Shown piece by piece: positions 1 to 10,842 of a stretch of 64,000 bases of DNA (its first letter is position 1; each line of letters opens with the position of its first letter). The position numbers were made by a program, and so were the translations under genes. The notes under the pieces are model-generated. The model saw nothing but the letters and a program-made list of their open reading frames with translations. It searched no databases and had not been told where the DNA came from. Source of the DNA: Balamuthia mandrillaris (Eukaryota > Discosea > Longamoebia > Balamuthiidae). The stretch is taken from the NCBI GenBank assembly GCA_031835245.1, contig JAVKOQ010000126.1:67501-131500 (forward strand), in the 5' to 3' direction.

Positions 1-297
1 GGCATTTCTCCTCGGTTGAATTACCGGATTAAAACGGGTAATGATTAAATGGGTATTAAATTAATCCCCAATAGGAAATCTCCTCGGAAAGGCAGCGGAA
101 TTTTACCTTGGATAAGGGAGAGGACACGAGCTTGGATATGAGTGAGGAACGAATGCGGTGAATTTTTGGTATATATCCATAACAATTCGAAAATTCGAAT
201 AATAGTAAAATTATTCATAAACATCGAAAAAACTAAATTTTTTTCAACAAAATCGAAATCAAAAGAAACGAAAAGAAAAAAGTGAAGGAAGAGATCA

Positions 298-928
298 ATG
301 TCGGCTCCACTGTCGCAAAGGACGAGGGCGTTGGGAGCGTTCAAGCATCTGGTACGGACGCAGCGGACCATATTCGCGAGCGATACCTATGCCCAGTCGA
401 AAGCCATGGAAAAGATCAGAGCAGAGTTCATGGCACACAAAGGTTTTTTTTGATTTTTTTTTCTCATTTCAAAAAAATCTGATCGATGCAATGCTTTTAT
501 GTGCAGAGGAAAGCGATGCAGGAAAGATTGATAACTTGATCCAAAAGGCGGAGGAAGCGAGCGTCTTCCTTCGGGATAAGGTGCTCCAAGGAAAGTTGGA
601 CGAACGCAACAACGCTTATGGTACTCTCTTCTCTCTCTCTCGCTTTCTTCCACCTGTCTTTTCTCGCCTGTCTTCGTCGTTTCTCTTTCTCTTTCTCTTT
701 CTCTTTCTCTTTCTCTTTCTCTTTCTCTTTCTCTTTCTCTTTCTCTTTCTCTTTCTCTTTCTCTTTCTCTTTCTCTTTCTCTTTCTGCGACAAACCGTAA
801 CGTACCCCTTTCCAGTGGTGGAAGCACAACGCAAGCATCTTCGTTTTCACGACCCCATGTTCGAGGGCACAACCGACAAAAAGGACGAATCCTCCGGAGG
901 ACAATCCTTCAAGTGTTGTTCCTCCTAA
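298..928 (+). CDS. LYRM7: LYR-motif complex III assembly factor, LYRM7/MZM1-like
   Basis: Three exons (298-442, 507-620, 816-928) join in frame to 123 residues. The N-terminus carries a LYR-type helix (LGAFKHLVRTQRTIFASD) followed by a basic/acidic helix and the stretch FLRDKVLQGKLDERNNAY, which matches the LYRM7/Mzm1 pattern of LLxxxVxQGxxDxxN. Mzm1 family proteins act in the mitochondrial matrix, stabilising the Rieske iron-sulfur protein before its insertion into complex III; that role is family knowledge. The start is the first ATG giving the LYR helix. The C-terminal tail is short and Ser/Cys rich (ending CCSS). Intron 2 is almost entirely a CTTTCT microsatellite. It converges with the Aurora kinase gene, leaving 136 nt between stop codons. 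Confidence 0.82.
680..785 (+). repeat. (CTTTCT)n microsatellite in LYRM7 intron 2
   Basis: About 105 bp of near-perfect CTTTCT hexamer. It ends about 30 nt before the intron's AG, so on the sense strand it serves as an extended polypyrimidine tract. It generates long artificial reading frames on both strands (polymers of LF, FS, RE or EK). Confidence 0.95.
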
Positions 929-1064
929 TGAACTTCTCGTTTGGTTTTTTTTTGTTCTCTGCCTTTGTTCATAGCAATACCTGATATCTACATTCAACAA
1001 AACAAAAAGCGACTTTCGGTTCAACCAAAAGCCACCATTTCCGTCTCTTCCTCTACCTTCCATC

Positions 1065-1616
1065 TCACTTGCCGACCTCCCCAATGTGCATCTTGATCCA
1101 AGGATGCTCTCGAATGCCCTCCAAGCTCAACCGCTTCTCCGGCTCGTGCACCAAGATCTTCGAGATCAAGTCCTTGGCCAACGGGCTTATATACGCCGGA
1201 TAGGTCAGCTGCACCTTGCTGATGCGCACCGTTGTGTCCCGCTGACTTGTCGTCTCAAAGGGCGGTTTACCCACCAGGAACTCGTAGAGGAGAACTCCGA
1301 GACTCCAAATGTCAACCGCATTGTTGTGCGTTTTGCCTTCAATCATCTCTGGGGGGAGATAGTCGAGCGTGCCGCAGAGAGTTTTGCGACGGGAGTGAGG
1401 AGCGTGGACGGACCATCCAAAGTCGGCTATTTTGAGCTCCCCGTGAAGCCCTACGAGGAGGTTCTCCGGTTTGATGTCGCGGTGGATGACGTGCTTCTTG
1501 TGGCAGTAGGCCAGGGCTTCGGCGAGTGAGGCGATGTACTATAGAATGGAGAAAGAGTTAACAGAGGAGAAAACGGTGCTGCAGAGGGAGGGAGGGAGGG
1601 AGGGAGAGGGAGGGAG

Positions 1617-1655
<39 letters not shown>

Positions 1656-2180
1656 ACATAAGTGGAAGAGGGGAGCAATAGAGAGAACAAAGAAGAGAAA
1701 CGAGGACGCAAGAGAGAAAGCAGAAGGGGGAAAAAAAGACGGCAGACATACGGTGGCAGAGGTGCGTTCGTCAAAGCGAGTGCGCTTGCGAAGATGTTTG
1801 TAGAGTTCCCCGCCAGCCGCAAATTCCAGGATGAGAAAGACGCGAGTGGAGTCATGAAAGTAGCCGTACAGTCGAAGAATATTTGGGTGCCTATTTTGTT
1901 GGGTTTAGATGAGAAACCAAAAAAAAAAAAAAAAGACGGAGCAAAGGTACCGAAGATGTGATTGGATTTCAATCTCTCGCCGGAGCTGGTGCTCCACTTT
2001 GTTCTTTTTGAGCTGACACTTAAACAGGACCTTCAAAGCCACTATGTACTTGCTCCGCTTCTCCCTGGCCACATATACATTGCCAAACTTGCCCTTTCCC
2101 AGTTTTCTGCCAATCTCAAAGTCGTCCAAGGTGAAGCTCCTCAGCTTTGGTTTGTTGTTTTGTATCAGTTGTTCCGCCAT
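1065..2180 (-). CDS. AURK: Aurora-type Ser/Thr protein kinase
   Basis: Three exons (2180-1951, 1890-1752, 1538-1065) give 280 residues, a near-minimal kinase without the long N-terminal regulatory tail of animal Auroras. Visible motifs, in order: glycine loop [19 protein letters not shown] lysine, catalytic loop [11 protein letters not shown] within [10 protein letters not shown], activation segment [15 protein letters not shown] with the Aurora-type threonine, and the C-lobe ending EHPWIKMH. The [15 protein letters not shown] lead-in and [15 protein letters not shown] are diagnostic of Aurora rather than PKA. Auroras drive centrosome, spindle and chromosome segregation steps in mitosis (family knowledge). 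Intron 2 is filled with a GA/CT repeat. The 5' side is a compact divergent promoter shared with the small gene at 2526. Confidence 0.92.
1586..1652 (-). repeat. (GGGA)n/(GA)n microsatellite in Aurora intron 2
   Basis: GGGA repeats pass into GA repeats on the plus strand, so the sense (minus) strand is CT-rich. The tract lies about 50-110 nt upstream of the acceptor at 1539. Confidence 0.9.
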
Positions 2181-2525
2181 GGCGTCTATGTTTATGTGTG
2201 TGTGTGTTCTTTCTTGCTCCGCTTTAATTTTTTTTTGTACTCCCACTCTCTCTTCCCACCACAAGCCAAAGAAAAAATGTTTTTTTTCTGTGTGCTGGAA
2301 TTCATCGTTTAACGACTCCATTACCGTTAGGCGTGAACTTTCCCGCCAAAATTTTCGAATTTTGTTTTGGGTCGACATGAAGATAAACACAACGTCGTCA
2401 CGAGAAAATTAGTCGTCAAGAAATCATTGTCGACAACGACAAATGTCGGCACAAATGACACATCAGCAGAGAAACTTGGCGGCAAAGAGAGAAGGAAGAA
2501 GCTTGCCCGAAGAAGAAAGAACAAG

Positions 2526-2951
2526 ATGGACACGGCCTACGCCGATGATATCCTTCTAAAGTTACGAGCGTTACAAGCTCACGGTCACACCTTCTTTGAT
2601 AAACTGTGAGCACCTTCCTCTGTTTTTCACAAAAAAAAAGCTGATACAAGATTGGAACAAAAAATGAAAAAAAAAAAAAAAAACAGATCCAACACACTGG
2701 ATCATCCATACGACGCGGAAGAGGCACGCAAGGACAAAGAGCAGCTGCTCAAGCTGTTGAGCGAGATGGAGATGCAGCTAAAGTCCGGACTGCTGCTCAA
2801 CCTGGAGGAGAACACACCCGAGATGGAAGGCCTGGCCATGCAGGACCGCTTCAAGGCCATGGACCTCCACTCCCGCCAACAACACACCGAACGGGAACGC
2901 CTCACCAGAAACGCAAAAGCCTTTGAAAAACGGTTTCTCCCTTCCTCATAA
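2526..2951 (+). CDS. small coiled-coil protein, unknown function
   Basis: Two exons (2526-2605, 2687-2951) give 114 residues. The protein is helical and charged throughout (DILLKLRALQAHG near the start, then EEARKDKEQLLKLLSEMEMQ and a QQHTERERLTRNAKAF tail). No membrane segment, signal peptide or catalytic motif is visible. Size and composition suit a subunit of a larger complex (Mediator-, kinetochore- or BLOC-like), but I recognise no family. It is divergent from the Aurora kinase; the roughly 345 bp between the two ATGs contains a TCGTCACG motif discussed in the findings. It converges on the mannosidase gene with only 53 nt between stop codons. Confidence 0.6.
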
Positions 2952-3004
2952 AACAACAAAGCAAGAAGAAAGAAAGGCACGAATGTAAGTAAATAACTCA
3001 TTTA

Positions 3005-5851
3005 TTAAGACAGCTTTAACGTGATGATCTTCTTCTTGGGCACTTTCATGACCAACTTTCCATCGGGCCGCAACGGCAGGAGCGTCACTTTGTCCAGCGG
3101 TTTCTCGTTGAGTTTGACCATCTCCACTTTGGACACTCTCAGCTTGGGGTGGAAGCGCAGCTCGGCCTCCGCCACGTCGTGCTCAAACGGGTTGAAGAAG
3201 CGGAGGACGAGGGCGTTCTCGTAGTCGGCCTTTTTCAGGGAGGAGAGCACCAGGTAATACGGCCGAATGTCGATGAGGGATTGGTCCATGTTGATGGTGC
3301 TGCTGGAGGAAGTCGTTGGCAGAAGAGAAGTGGATTTAGAGGGTGTGTTGGTGTAGGGCGTCCTTGCTAAGTACTGTTTGGAGAGAAGAAGAGAGAAGAG
3401 AGAAATGATGTTAGGTTAGTTAAAAATCAAAGTGGGATGAGAAATAAAGAAGTGATAAGAGAGTGAAGAGAGAAGAAAAAGACAAAAAAAAGCAGAGAAC
3501 ATAGAAGCAAGAAAAACGTTTCAAACCTGAAGATCAGAAGTCATGTCAATGATGGCCTCCGGGATGAAGCCAGGATAGTTAATGTCCGCCCAGGCCATCA
3601 TCTTCTCGTTGAATGCACGAGCCTCCAAGTCCACCATGCCGAACGGGAAGTTGGCATCGGCGCTGTCGAATGGGATGACGGCCATCTCAAAGGCGTGACG
3701 ACCCGGCGATTGGGCAGAAGCCACCGGGAAGGTGCCCCAATCTCCTATGGCGCCTGTGGCTCTCATCAAAGTTACTGCCAAACGATCTGTTGGTGGTGTG
3801 TTTTTGAGTAAATATTTTTGTTGTTGGAAAGAAAGAAAGAGATGATGATGAAAAGAAAGAACAGAAGGAGAAGTGTTGAAAAAAAAAAAAGCACAAACTT
3901 GTGTCGATTTGATATTCGTAAAGGCCTCTGTTGGCAACGCCAAGGCCAATGCGCTTGGCAGAGCAATAGCCAACCAAGTACTTGAGCTGTGGCTGGAAGA
4001 GCTTGCTGGAGGGAGGGCGACTGATGGTCTCGAACTGGGAGTCGGCAAAGGACTTATCCATCGAGCACGCGGAAATAGGGAACAGCGCACGAAGGCGCCA
4101 GTTTGTGGCCGTGTTGTCAAACTCAAGTCGGATTTCTTTTGGTGTTGTTGTCCAAAGTTAAAAGGAAGAAGCAAAAAAGAAAAAGTCGGAGGGAGGAGAG
4201 AGGTATCATACCAACGCGCTGACTGTGCCGTTTGAGGATGTAGAGGAGAGTGGCTGGCATGCGGACGTTCTTCGACATCAGAGTAACGGACAGCTTGATC
4301 ATGGAGTGAGTGTAATAATGGTAGGTTCCCTCTAAGCGAACATCCTTTTCCTCTACTGTCCCTCCCGCACTCTGTAATCATTATAATAAATGCAGAGAAG
4401 GGAAAAAGAAAAACGGAAAAATGGAATATGAACATAAGATACATAAATACCAAACGAGAAAGAAGAACAGAAAACGCAACACGTACTCCTCTAAACTTGT
4501 ACTGGTCTCCCGAGTCACTGCTAATCTCCAATTTGTTAAGCCCGGTCCAAACTGTGCCAGATGCTTTATGCTTGACCTGTATTGTTGCTCCTTTGAGCAG
4601 CTCCACTTGCAAGTACTCGTTCTCCATACGACTTCCCGCAAGTGTAGCCACGGTCTCATCATTCTGTGGTTGTGGTGGTGGTGGTTGTGGTAGGATGTAT
4701 TCTTCTTCAGGATCAGGTTCATGGAAGCCAGGAATGCGTTGCTCCAGAGGACGTTCCCTCCTTTCTCTGTTTTGTCCTGCTCCATATTTAACTTCTTCTT
4801 CGCGTTCAGGCTCATGGAAGCCTGGAATGCGTTGCTCCAAATAGTTTCGTTCTTCTATTTAGGCAATGTGTATTTGGCTTTGTTAAGAAGTAGAAGTAGT
4901 AGAAGAACAAGAAGAAAGCAAGAAACAACAAAAGAAAACACACCATCACCAACAGAGAGAGTAGTTCGAGCGCCAGGCGATCGAACACCTCCCACACCTA
5001 GCGTAGTTGCAGTACGAACTGGAGTTCGAGTAGCTGGAGTCGAACTAGGCCGCGTGCTGGTCGAAGAGCTAGAGGCAGGATATCTAATCGTGTAAAAGCT
5101 GTAGCCCATCGGTGGGACCGTCACCACAAAAGCCACGGCGTTGTCACTGGTGGTTTCCGGCTGACGGAAGCCCACGTCGGGCAGCTTGTAATGCCAAACA
5201 CGACTGTTGTGCTTTAGCCAAACGGCCTCCTGTGTGTTGCCGTTCTGATCGACCACTGTGAGGCTGCCGCCCGTTCCTCCTGATGTCGTTGTTCTCCCTC
5301 CGCCTCGTGAAACAACTCCCGATTTGTCGCCTATCATTTTTAATATTTAAAAAATGTTGTTGCTTAAACGAGAGAGGGAGGGAGGGATACCGAAATAGTT
5401 GACCACAACAACTTCCCTGCGAGGAAAGCAAATGATGACTACCGTCTGTCCATCACCTAAGCTTCTACGAGAGGTGCTCGGCAAGTTACGAGCCACAGTC
5501 ATGGCCGAGTAGGTAGACATCTGCTCCACCACCTGTCGTACCTTTGTGAATCGCATATCAACCTCTTGATGAACCTCTCCAGCGCTGCATCCACAAATAC
5601 TATCGTGCGGATGGTTCTCAAGCAATACCCGCCAAGCGTACCAAATAGTGTCGCGGTCGTACTTTCGACCCTCCATTCTCCATGCTAAAGCCTCCAAGGG
5701 TTCCACCCACCGCTCCAAATAGGTTTGCAACATCCAGTTCATTTGCTTTTGCGCCGGTTTGTTGCTAAGGGTGTTGGTGAGGTGCTGCACGTCCGCCCGA
5801 AGCTCACCCGTGCGTCTTTGTAGAGTGTGCAATTTGCTGCAATGAGAGGGC

Positions 5852-5886
<35 letters not shown>

Positions 5887-7787
5887 TGTCAGCACGCAGT
5901 AGGAAGGAACAAGAAAAAAAAAAAGAGAAAAACGGGAGTGTGTACGGTCCGAGATCAAGGCGGACCAACTCTACATAGTCTTCCATGTTGGAGTGCACCA
6001 CCGTTTTTTGGGGCTCTTTCTTGCGATACATGTCCTGCAAGGCGACGATGGTATCGGGAAGATCGGGATCTGGTGCGCTGTGATCGCAGCCATTCATTAA
6101 CAGGACGTGTTTTGTTTTGCTGTTCCTGGAGGCCTCGACCCGTTTTTTCTAATATTTGTAAATATTGTTAAAGAACGAGAAAAAGCAATGAAAGGAAAGG
6201 CGAGGAACTAAAAGACATGAAGGCTAACGGAGAAAACATACAGCCAGCACAGAGTCAATGCTCTCCAATGATGTTTTTGGATACGTGGGAATTGCCAGAC
6301 CGTTACAATACCACGCTTTTAAATAGATAAATAACACCTCAGAGCCATCTGGCGATACCCAAAAAGTCTCCGGTCCAAAATTGGTCTCAAGGCCTCTTCC
6401 AGAAACAGCTGAATTGATGTCAAATCCAAGTAACATTTGTGGCTGTAATGAGCCAACAAAATTTTAAAAAAAGAAGGTAATGAGCACAAGAAGAAAGGAG
6501 AAAACGGAAAGCAAACAGAAGAGAGAAGTAAGGCAAAAGAGGAGATGAAGTTACCATTTGAGCAATGTGACCAAAGGAGTCGGGAATGTAGCCAATCGGT
6601 GTATACCCGCCCAGCTCCTCAGCCTTGTGAATGCCGATCTGCAAGTTGCGAACAAGAGCCTCTGCACTTACCAAAAATTCGTCCGGTTGAACGTACCTGA
6701 GAAAGTGTTCATTGTAACATTCATAACTTGTTAGCATTTCATTCGGATCACTCAGTTAAGAAAGCAAAGCAAGAGCCAGGGAAAAGGAGCAGAGAAAAGA
6801 AAGAAGTGAGAGCAGAGAGCAGTCGGCATGAACAACGTAAGTGAGAAAGAAAAAGATACCATGGACCTAATCCGATCTTGCCTTGAGCATTTGCTTGTTG
6901 CAACAAGAGTCTTACATGCTCACCTCTGATTTGGGCATAGTCATCCACCGGAATCATTTGGCCGTCCAAATGGAAGTGCTTGAAGCTGCCATTGCGATTG
7001 ATGGCATCCATGACGGTGTCCATGAGGCGAACGAGCCGACCACGAAAGGTCTCGAAGGGCAAATACCACTCTCTGTCCCAATGGGTGTGTGATACGATGT
7101 GGGTGACGCTGTTATATTTGTGTTGCAATTCTTGTAATGGCAAGGCGTGGGCTGGCTCTATATGAATGGAGAGCGAGACAGAGAGTAAGCAAAGGAGAGA
7201 GAGAGAGAGAGAGAGATTTATCGAACAGAGAAGAGAAAGAAGAGAGAAAGAAAGAAGAGAGAGAAGAGTAAGTTAGAAAAGAGAGAGAGGAGAGAAGAAG
7301 CAGAGAACGAGAGGAAGGAGAGCAAAGCCAGAATGGAGAGAGAGCAGGAAAGAATAAATGATGAGAGAAAAAAAAAACAAAGCGTAGAGAGAAACAACGA
7401 AAGAGAAACCATACTTCGACCCAAACCGCCAGTTGGAGTTAGCGCGGTGGGTGGCGGTGGTGGCGGAGGCAACTCTCCCAGCTCAAACCCCCCAGCCTCT
7501 TGTCTGGTCTCCACCATCCGACGGAGCTCCTCCTCGATGGCTCTCAGCTGTTGCGCCTCCGCCAAGGCCTCCTGCAACTGCACCGTCTTCTCGTTGATGA
7601 CCTGCTGCTTCTCCTGCACCGCCCGCGTGAACTCGCTCCTCTCCTGCTCCAGCAGCTCCGTGAGCTGGAGCTTCTCCTCCACATGCATGCGGTGGTCCTC
7701 TGACATGTAGTAAATCCCAAAGGAGGAGAGCATCGTGAATACCAATCCCACGGCTAGGAAGGCAACGAAGGAACGCTGCCGAGGCAT
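3005..7787 (-). CDS. GH38 alpha-mannosidase, bacterial-type, membrane-anchored
   Basis: About ten exons. The start at 7787 gives a short basic N-terminus, one hydrophobic segment (FVAFLAVGLVFTMLSSFGIY) and a coiled coil, predicting a type II membrane protein of the secretory pathway. An in-frame ATG near 8039 is probably 5' UTR. The GH38 catalytic region follows: HTHWDREWYLPFE, then IGYIPDSFGHIAQM with the catalytic nucleophile Asp, LMNGCDH, and NHPHDSICGCSAGEVHQE. The last motif and HTHWDREWY recall bacterial MngB-type enzymes more than animal Golgi or lysosomal mannosidases (family knowledge; not searched). Retaining alpha-mannosidases trim N-glycans or free mannosides. The middle holds a low-complexity Ser/Thr/Arg insert and a duplicated EQRIPGFHEP. 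Several introns carry GA/CT repeats. Confidence 0.83.
4721..4839 (-). repeat. duplicated 27-bp coding block in the mannosidase
   Basis: A block encoding MEQRIPGFHEP or LEQRIPGFHEP occurs twice, about 90 bp apart, in the same frame. The copies differ by very few bases, so the duplication is recent or under conversion. It lies next to an acidic Glu-rich stretch between the catalytic and C-terminal beta domains. Confidence 0.8.
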
Positions 7788-8225
7788 TTCGTCCTTGCTC
7801 TTGGCTTGAGGTTGTGCCTTTCCACCTGTTTGTTTTTTTATTGAGTTTTCTAGCTTTGTGTTTTTTTGAAAGTTTGAAGGAGAAAGAGAGAGAGAGAGAC
7901 AAACCTTTTTTTTCAAAAAAAAGAAAAGAGAAGAACAACCCAAAGGAGAAGAAGAAGGGAATGACAACGGCGAGGGTGCTCTTCTTTGCTTTTCTTTCTT
8001 TTCTTTCTTTTCTGCGGTGGCAAGAACCCTCGCCTTCATTCCATTAATTATGGATGCTGTCGAATATTTCAGCTTAATATCGAAAATATTTGAAATATTT
8101 ATTCCTTATTTGAGAAATTAATCGTTTGATAGGTGTATTTTAGGTAATTTTTCGATCATTCTATTCCGCAGAGTTGGACAATAATTTTTGATTTTTTTTT
8201 GGGTTCACGTGCGGCGATTCCTTGT

Positions 8226-10598
8226 TCACTTGACCCATTCCTCGGTCTTTCCGTCTCGGAGGGTTGTCACCGATAAGCCGTTTTTCTTGACCTGGATCAT
8301 GACATCTTTCAGGGCCTCTTTTCTTCGCACAAACGCCCAAAAGTAATATGACTTGAGTTGTTGTTAGTGAATTGAGAAGCAGAAAAGAATGGGCATGAAT
8401 GAAGGGAAAGAAAGTTAAAAACCTTGCCGTTCTTCAGTTTTATCTCTACTCCAGATCCTTTGCCAGGAAGTGGCCACATCCTTTTGTCTTGCTGTTGTAT
8501 TTGAGTTGGCACATGTAATAAAGGAAATGGAGAGAGAGCGAGAGAAGAAACATAAAGATAAAAGAGAATGGAGGAGTTAAGGAGAAAGAAGAAAGGATGG
8601 AATTAAAAAGAGAAGAGAGGAGAGAAAAGAGAAGTGAAGGGCAGAAAGAAGAACGAACCTTCTCTATAGAAACGATATCGCTGAGAGGAATCACGACATC
8701 ACTGCTGTGGGTGAGGAAGGAAAGACTTCGGTCCAAAAGGTTGGCTCCCCAACAGATGTAGTTGGGCGAGATGTTGAATGTGCCTTGCGTCTTTCCAAAT
8801 GTACACACGTACCCTATTTGTTTTAAGAATTAGGAGAGGATCAACAATACAACAATATGAGGAAAGGAAAATAAAAACAAAAAGTTTGACACGTGAATCA
8901 TTCTCCAAGTTAACTATAAGAAGAAGAAGAAGAAAGTGAAGGAGAAGGAGAACGAAGAAGAAGAACAAGAAGAACAAGAAGAAGAATAAAAGAGTACACG
9001 TACATCCGATCCTGTACTCTGTTTCCGGTAACGAAAACCTTGATTGAAAGCTCTAAACAGTTTGACTATTAACATACAGAAGAAGAAGAAGAAGAAGAAG
9101 AAGAAGAAGAAGAAGAAGAAGAACAACAAGAACAAGAACAACAAGAAAATGAAGAAGAACGAAGAACAAAGAAGTGGAAGCAGAAGGCGAGAAGGAGAAT
9201 GACATCAAGTAAACGGGTATTATCAACAAACCTTAATTTCTTCTTGTTCGGAAACTGAGCGAGTGTTGGTGGCAGAGTCCACTTGTTTTCTATGCAACTG
9301 ATCGTGTAAGGACTTTATTGTTTGTTTTCGCTCTTCCAAGATCTCGTTTATTGACTCCAAATTGTACTCGAGCTTTGTATTCGAAAAAGAGGCAGGTCAA
9401 TATGAGATACAGGATAAAGTAATGGCAGTCAAATAATAAAAGAAAAAGAAAAAGAAAAGAACAAGAACAAGAACAGAAAAGAAAAAGAAACGAGAAACTG
9501 AAGAGGAAAACAAAGCAGAAGAGACAACACATAGAAAAGGGAACAAGAAAACCTACTTCCTTGATCTTCTGTTGGTGTGCTTCATTTTCGCTCTTTAGTC
9601 CTTCCACTTGTTGCTCATATCTCTTCAATTGCTCTTTCGTTTCTGCAATGCGAAAAAACAAAGAAAAGAAAAGAAAAGAAAAGAAAAGAAAAGAAAAGAA
9701 AAGAAAAGAAAAGAAAAGAAAAGAAAAGAAAAGAAAAGAAAAGAAAAGAAAAGAAAAGAAAAGAAAAGAAAAGAAAAGAAAAGAAAAGAAAAGAAAAGAA
9801 AAGGAAAAGAAAAGAAAAGAAAAGAAAAGAAAAGAAAAGAAAAGAAAAGAAAAGAAAAGAAAAGAAAAGAAAAGAAAAGAAAAGAAAAGAAAAGAAAAGA
9901 AAACAAAAAACAAAGACAGAAACAAACAAACAAAAAACAATGCAGCAAACCAAAACAATAAAGAAACAAAAAAATAAAAAATAAAAAAGTAAATAACAAT
10001 AAAGAAAACAAAAAAGAACAAAAAAGAGTTAGACAAAAAAATGTTTTTAAAAACATAAAATATATAAAAACCTTGCAAGTCTTGTTCGTGTTCTCTCCTG
10101 AGGGCTGCCTTCTGCTCGGCTACCCGCTGAGCCTCCTCCTCCAACTTGGCGCGCGCCATGCTCCAGTGGGCCCGTTCCTCCTCCATCTTTTGCTTCAGCG
10201 CTTTTATCTCTCTTTCCAGTCTTTTTGTTTCAAAAGTAATTTTTTGTGTTTCGATTAACTTTTTTTTGTACAAAACTTTCATCTCTCTTTTTTTAAAGAA
10301 AAAATCAAACGTACGTGTCTTTATCCGTTTTCAAGGAAGAGACATCCGCAACGAGCTTGCGATAGGGCTGCGAGTCGAGCACGTAGGCGTCGGACTGGGT
10401 GTCCCGGTCCTGGATGGCGGTGAAGGCCTGGCTCTTCCATTTCTTGGTCTCCTCCGCCTGCTGCTTGAGCTTGTCCTCGAACTCCTTCTCCTGGCTCTTG
10501 AGAAGGCTGTTTTGGAGCCTCAGGGCTTTGACCTGCTCCTGCAGGTCCTCCACCTTGCTCTTCTCCTGGGGCAGGTCCTTGGCGTTCTTCTTGAACAT
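8226..10598 (-). CDS. coiled-coil protein with C-terminal GRAM domain
   Basis: At least six exons. The start at 10598 (MFKKNAKDLPQEKSK) leads into a long coiled coil (KVEDLQEQVKALRLQN, LEREIKALKQKMEEERAHW, KEQLKRYEQQVEGLKSENEA). The last exons encode a GRAM/PH-like fold: GTFNISPNYICWGANLLDRS, VVIPLSDIVSIEK, GVEIKLKNGK and YYFWAFVRRKEALKDVM. The pattern of a stress-exposed cytosolic strand, the VIPLxDIVSIEK strand and the FxxFxxRxxAxxxI helix is typical of GRAM domains, which bind phosphoinositides or other membrane lipids (family knowledge). I infer a peripheral membrane tether or adaptor. Introns hold a GAA repeat and a roughly 245-bp AAAAG repeat. The exact exon ends in the coiled coil are uncertain. 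Confidence 0.72.
9078..9122 (-). repeat. (GAA)n repeat in GRAM-gene intron
   Basis: About 15 GAA units on the plus strand, followed by degenerate GAACAA units. The sense strand is pyrimidine-rich. Non-coding. Confidence 0.9.
9656..9902 (-). repeat. (AAAAG)n pentanucleotide repeat, about 245 bp
   Basis: Nearly 50 AAAAG units with a single AAAGG-type interruption near 9802, inside an intron of the coiled-coil/GRAM gene. On the sense strand this is CTTTT, so it is pyrimidine-rich like the other intronic repeats. It creates spurious KEKKR/FLFFS reading frames in all frames. Confidence 0.97.
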
Positions 10599-10682
10599 CC
10601 TTTCGGTCTCTTTCTTTTTCTTAATTGCTCTCCATATGAGGATGTGCAGATGTTCCGCACAAATTGTTCGGCAAAACTGTAA

Positions 10683-10786
10683 ATGACAACATTTGTTGCA
10701 CAAAAATAGCACAAAAAGTGCTGGCTTGGGATGTCGAGCTGCAATGTTGAACAAATGCTGCTATTTTAAAGCACGATTTGTTGTCA
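10683..10786. repeat. imperfect inverted repeat between two minus-strand genes
   Basis: Arms beginning ATGACAACATTTGTTG (10683) and ending CGATTTGTTGTCAT (10786) pair over roughly 30 nt with about 70 percent identity, around a 45-nt centre. It sits between the start of the GRAM gene (10598) and the stop of the glycosyltransferase-like gene (10843). It could be a short foldback element or a regulatory or terminator hairpin. Confidence 0.5.
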
Positions 10787-10842
10787 TGCCATTATAGCCT
10801 CTTTTCGTTACAAAAAAAAAAACACACGCACGCACAGCTGTG

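Noticed and set aside
387-1084. Frames rich in RE, EK or SF around the LYRM7 intron
   Set aside because: Translations of the CTTTCT microsatellite.
9561-9984. Lys/Arg/Glu-rich frames of about 135 codons
   Set aside because: They are translations of the AAAAG repeat, not genes.
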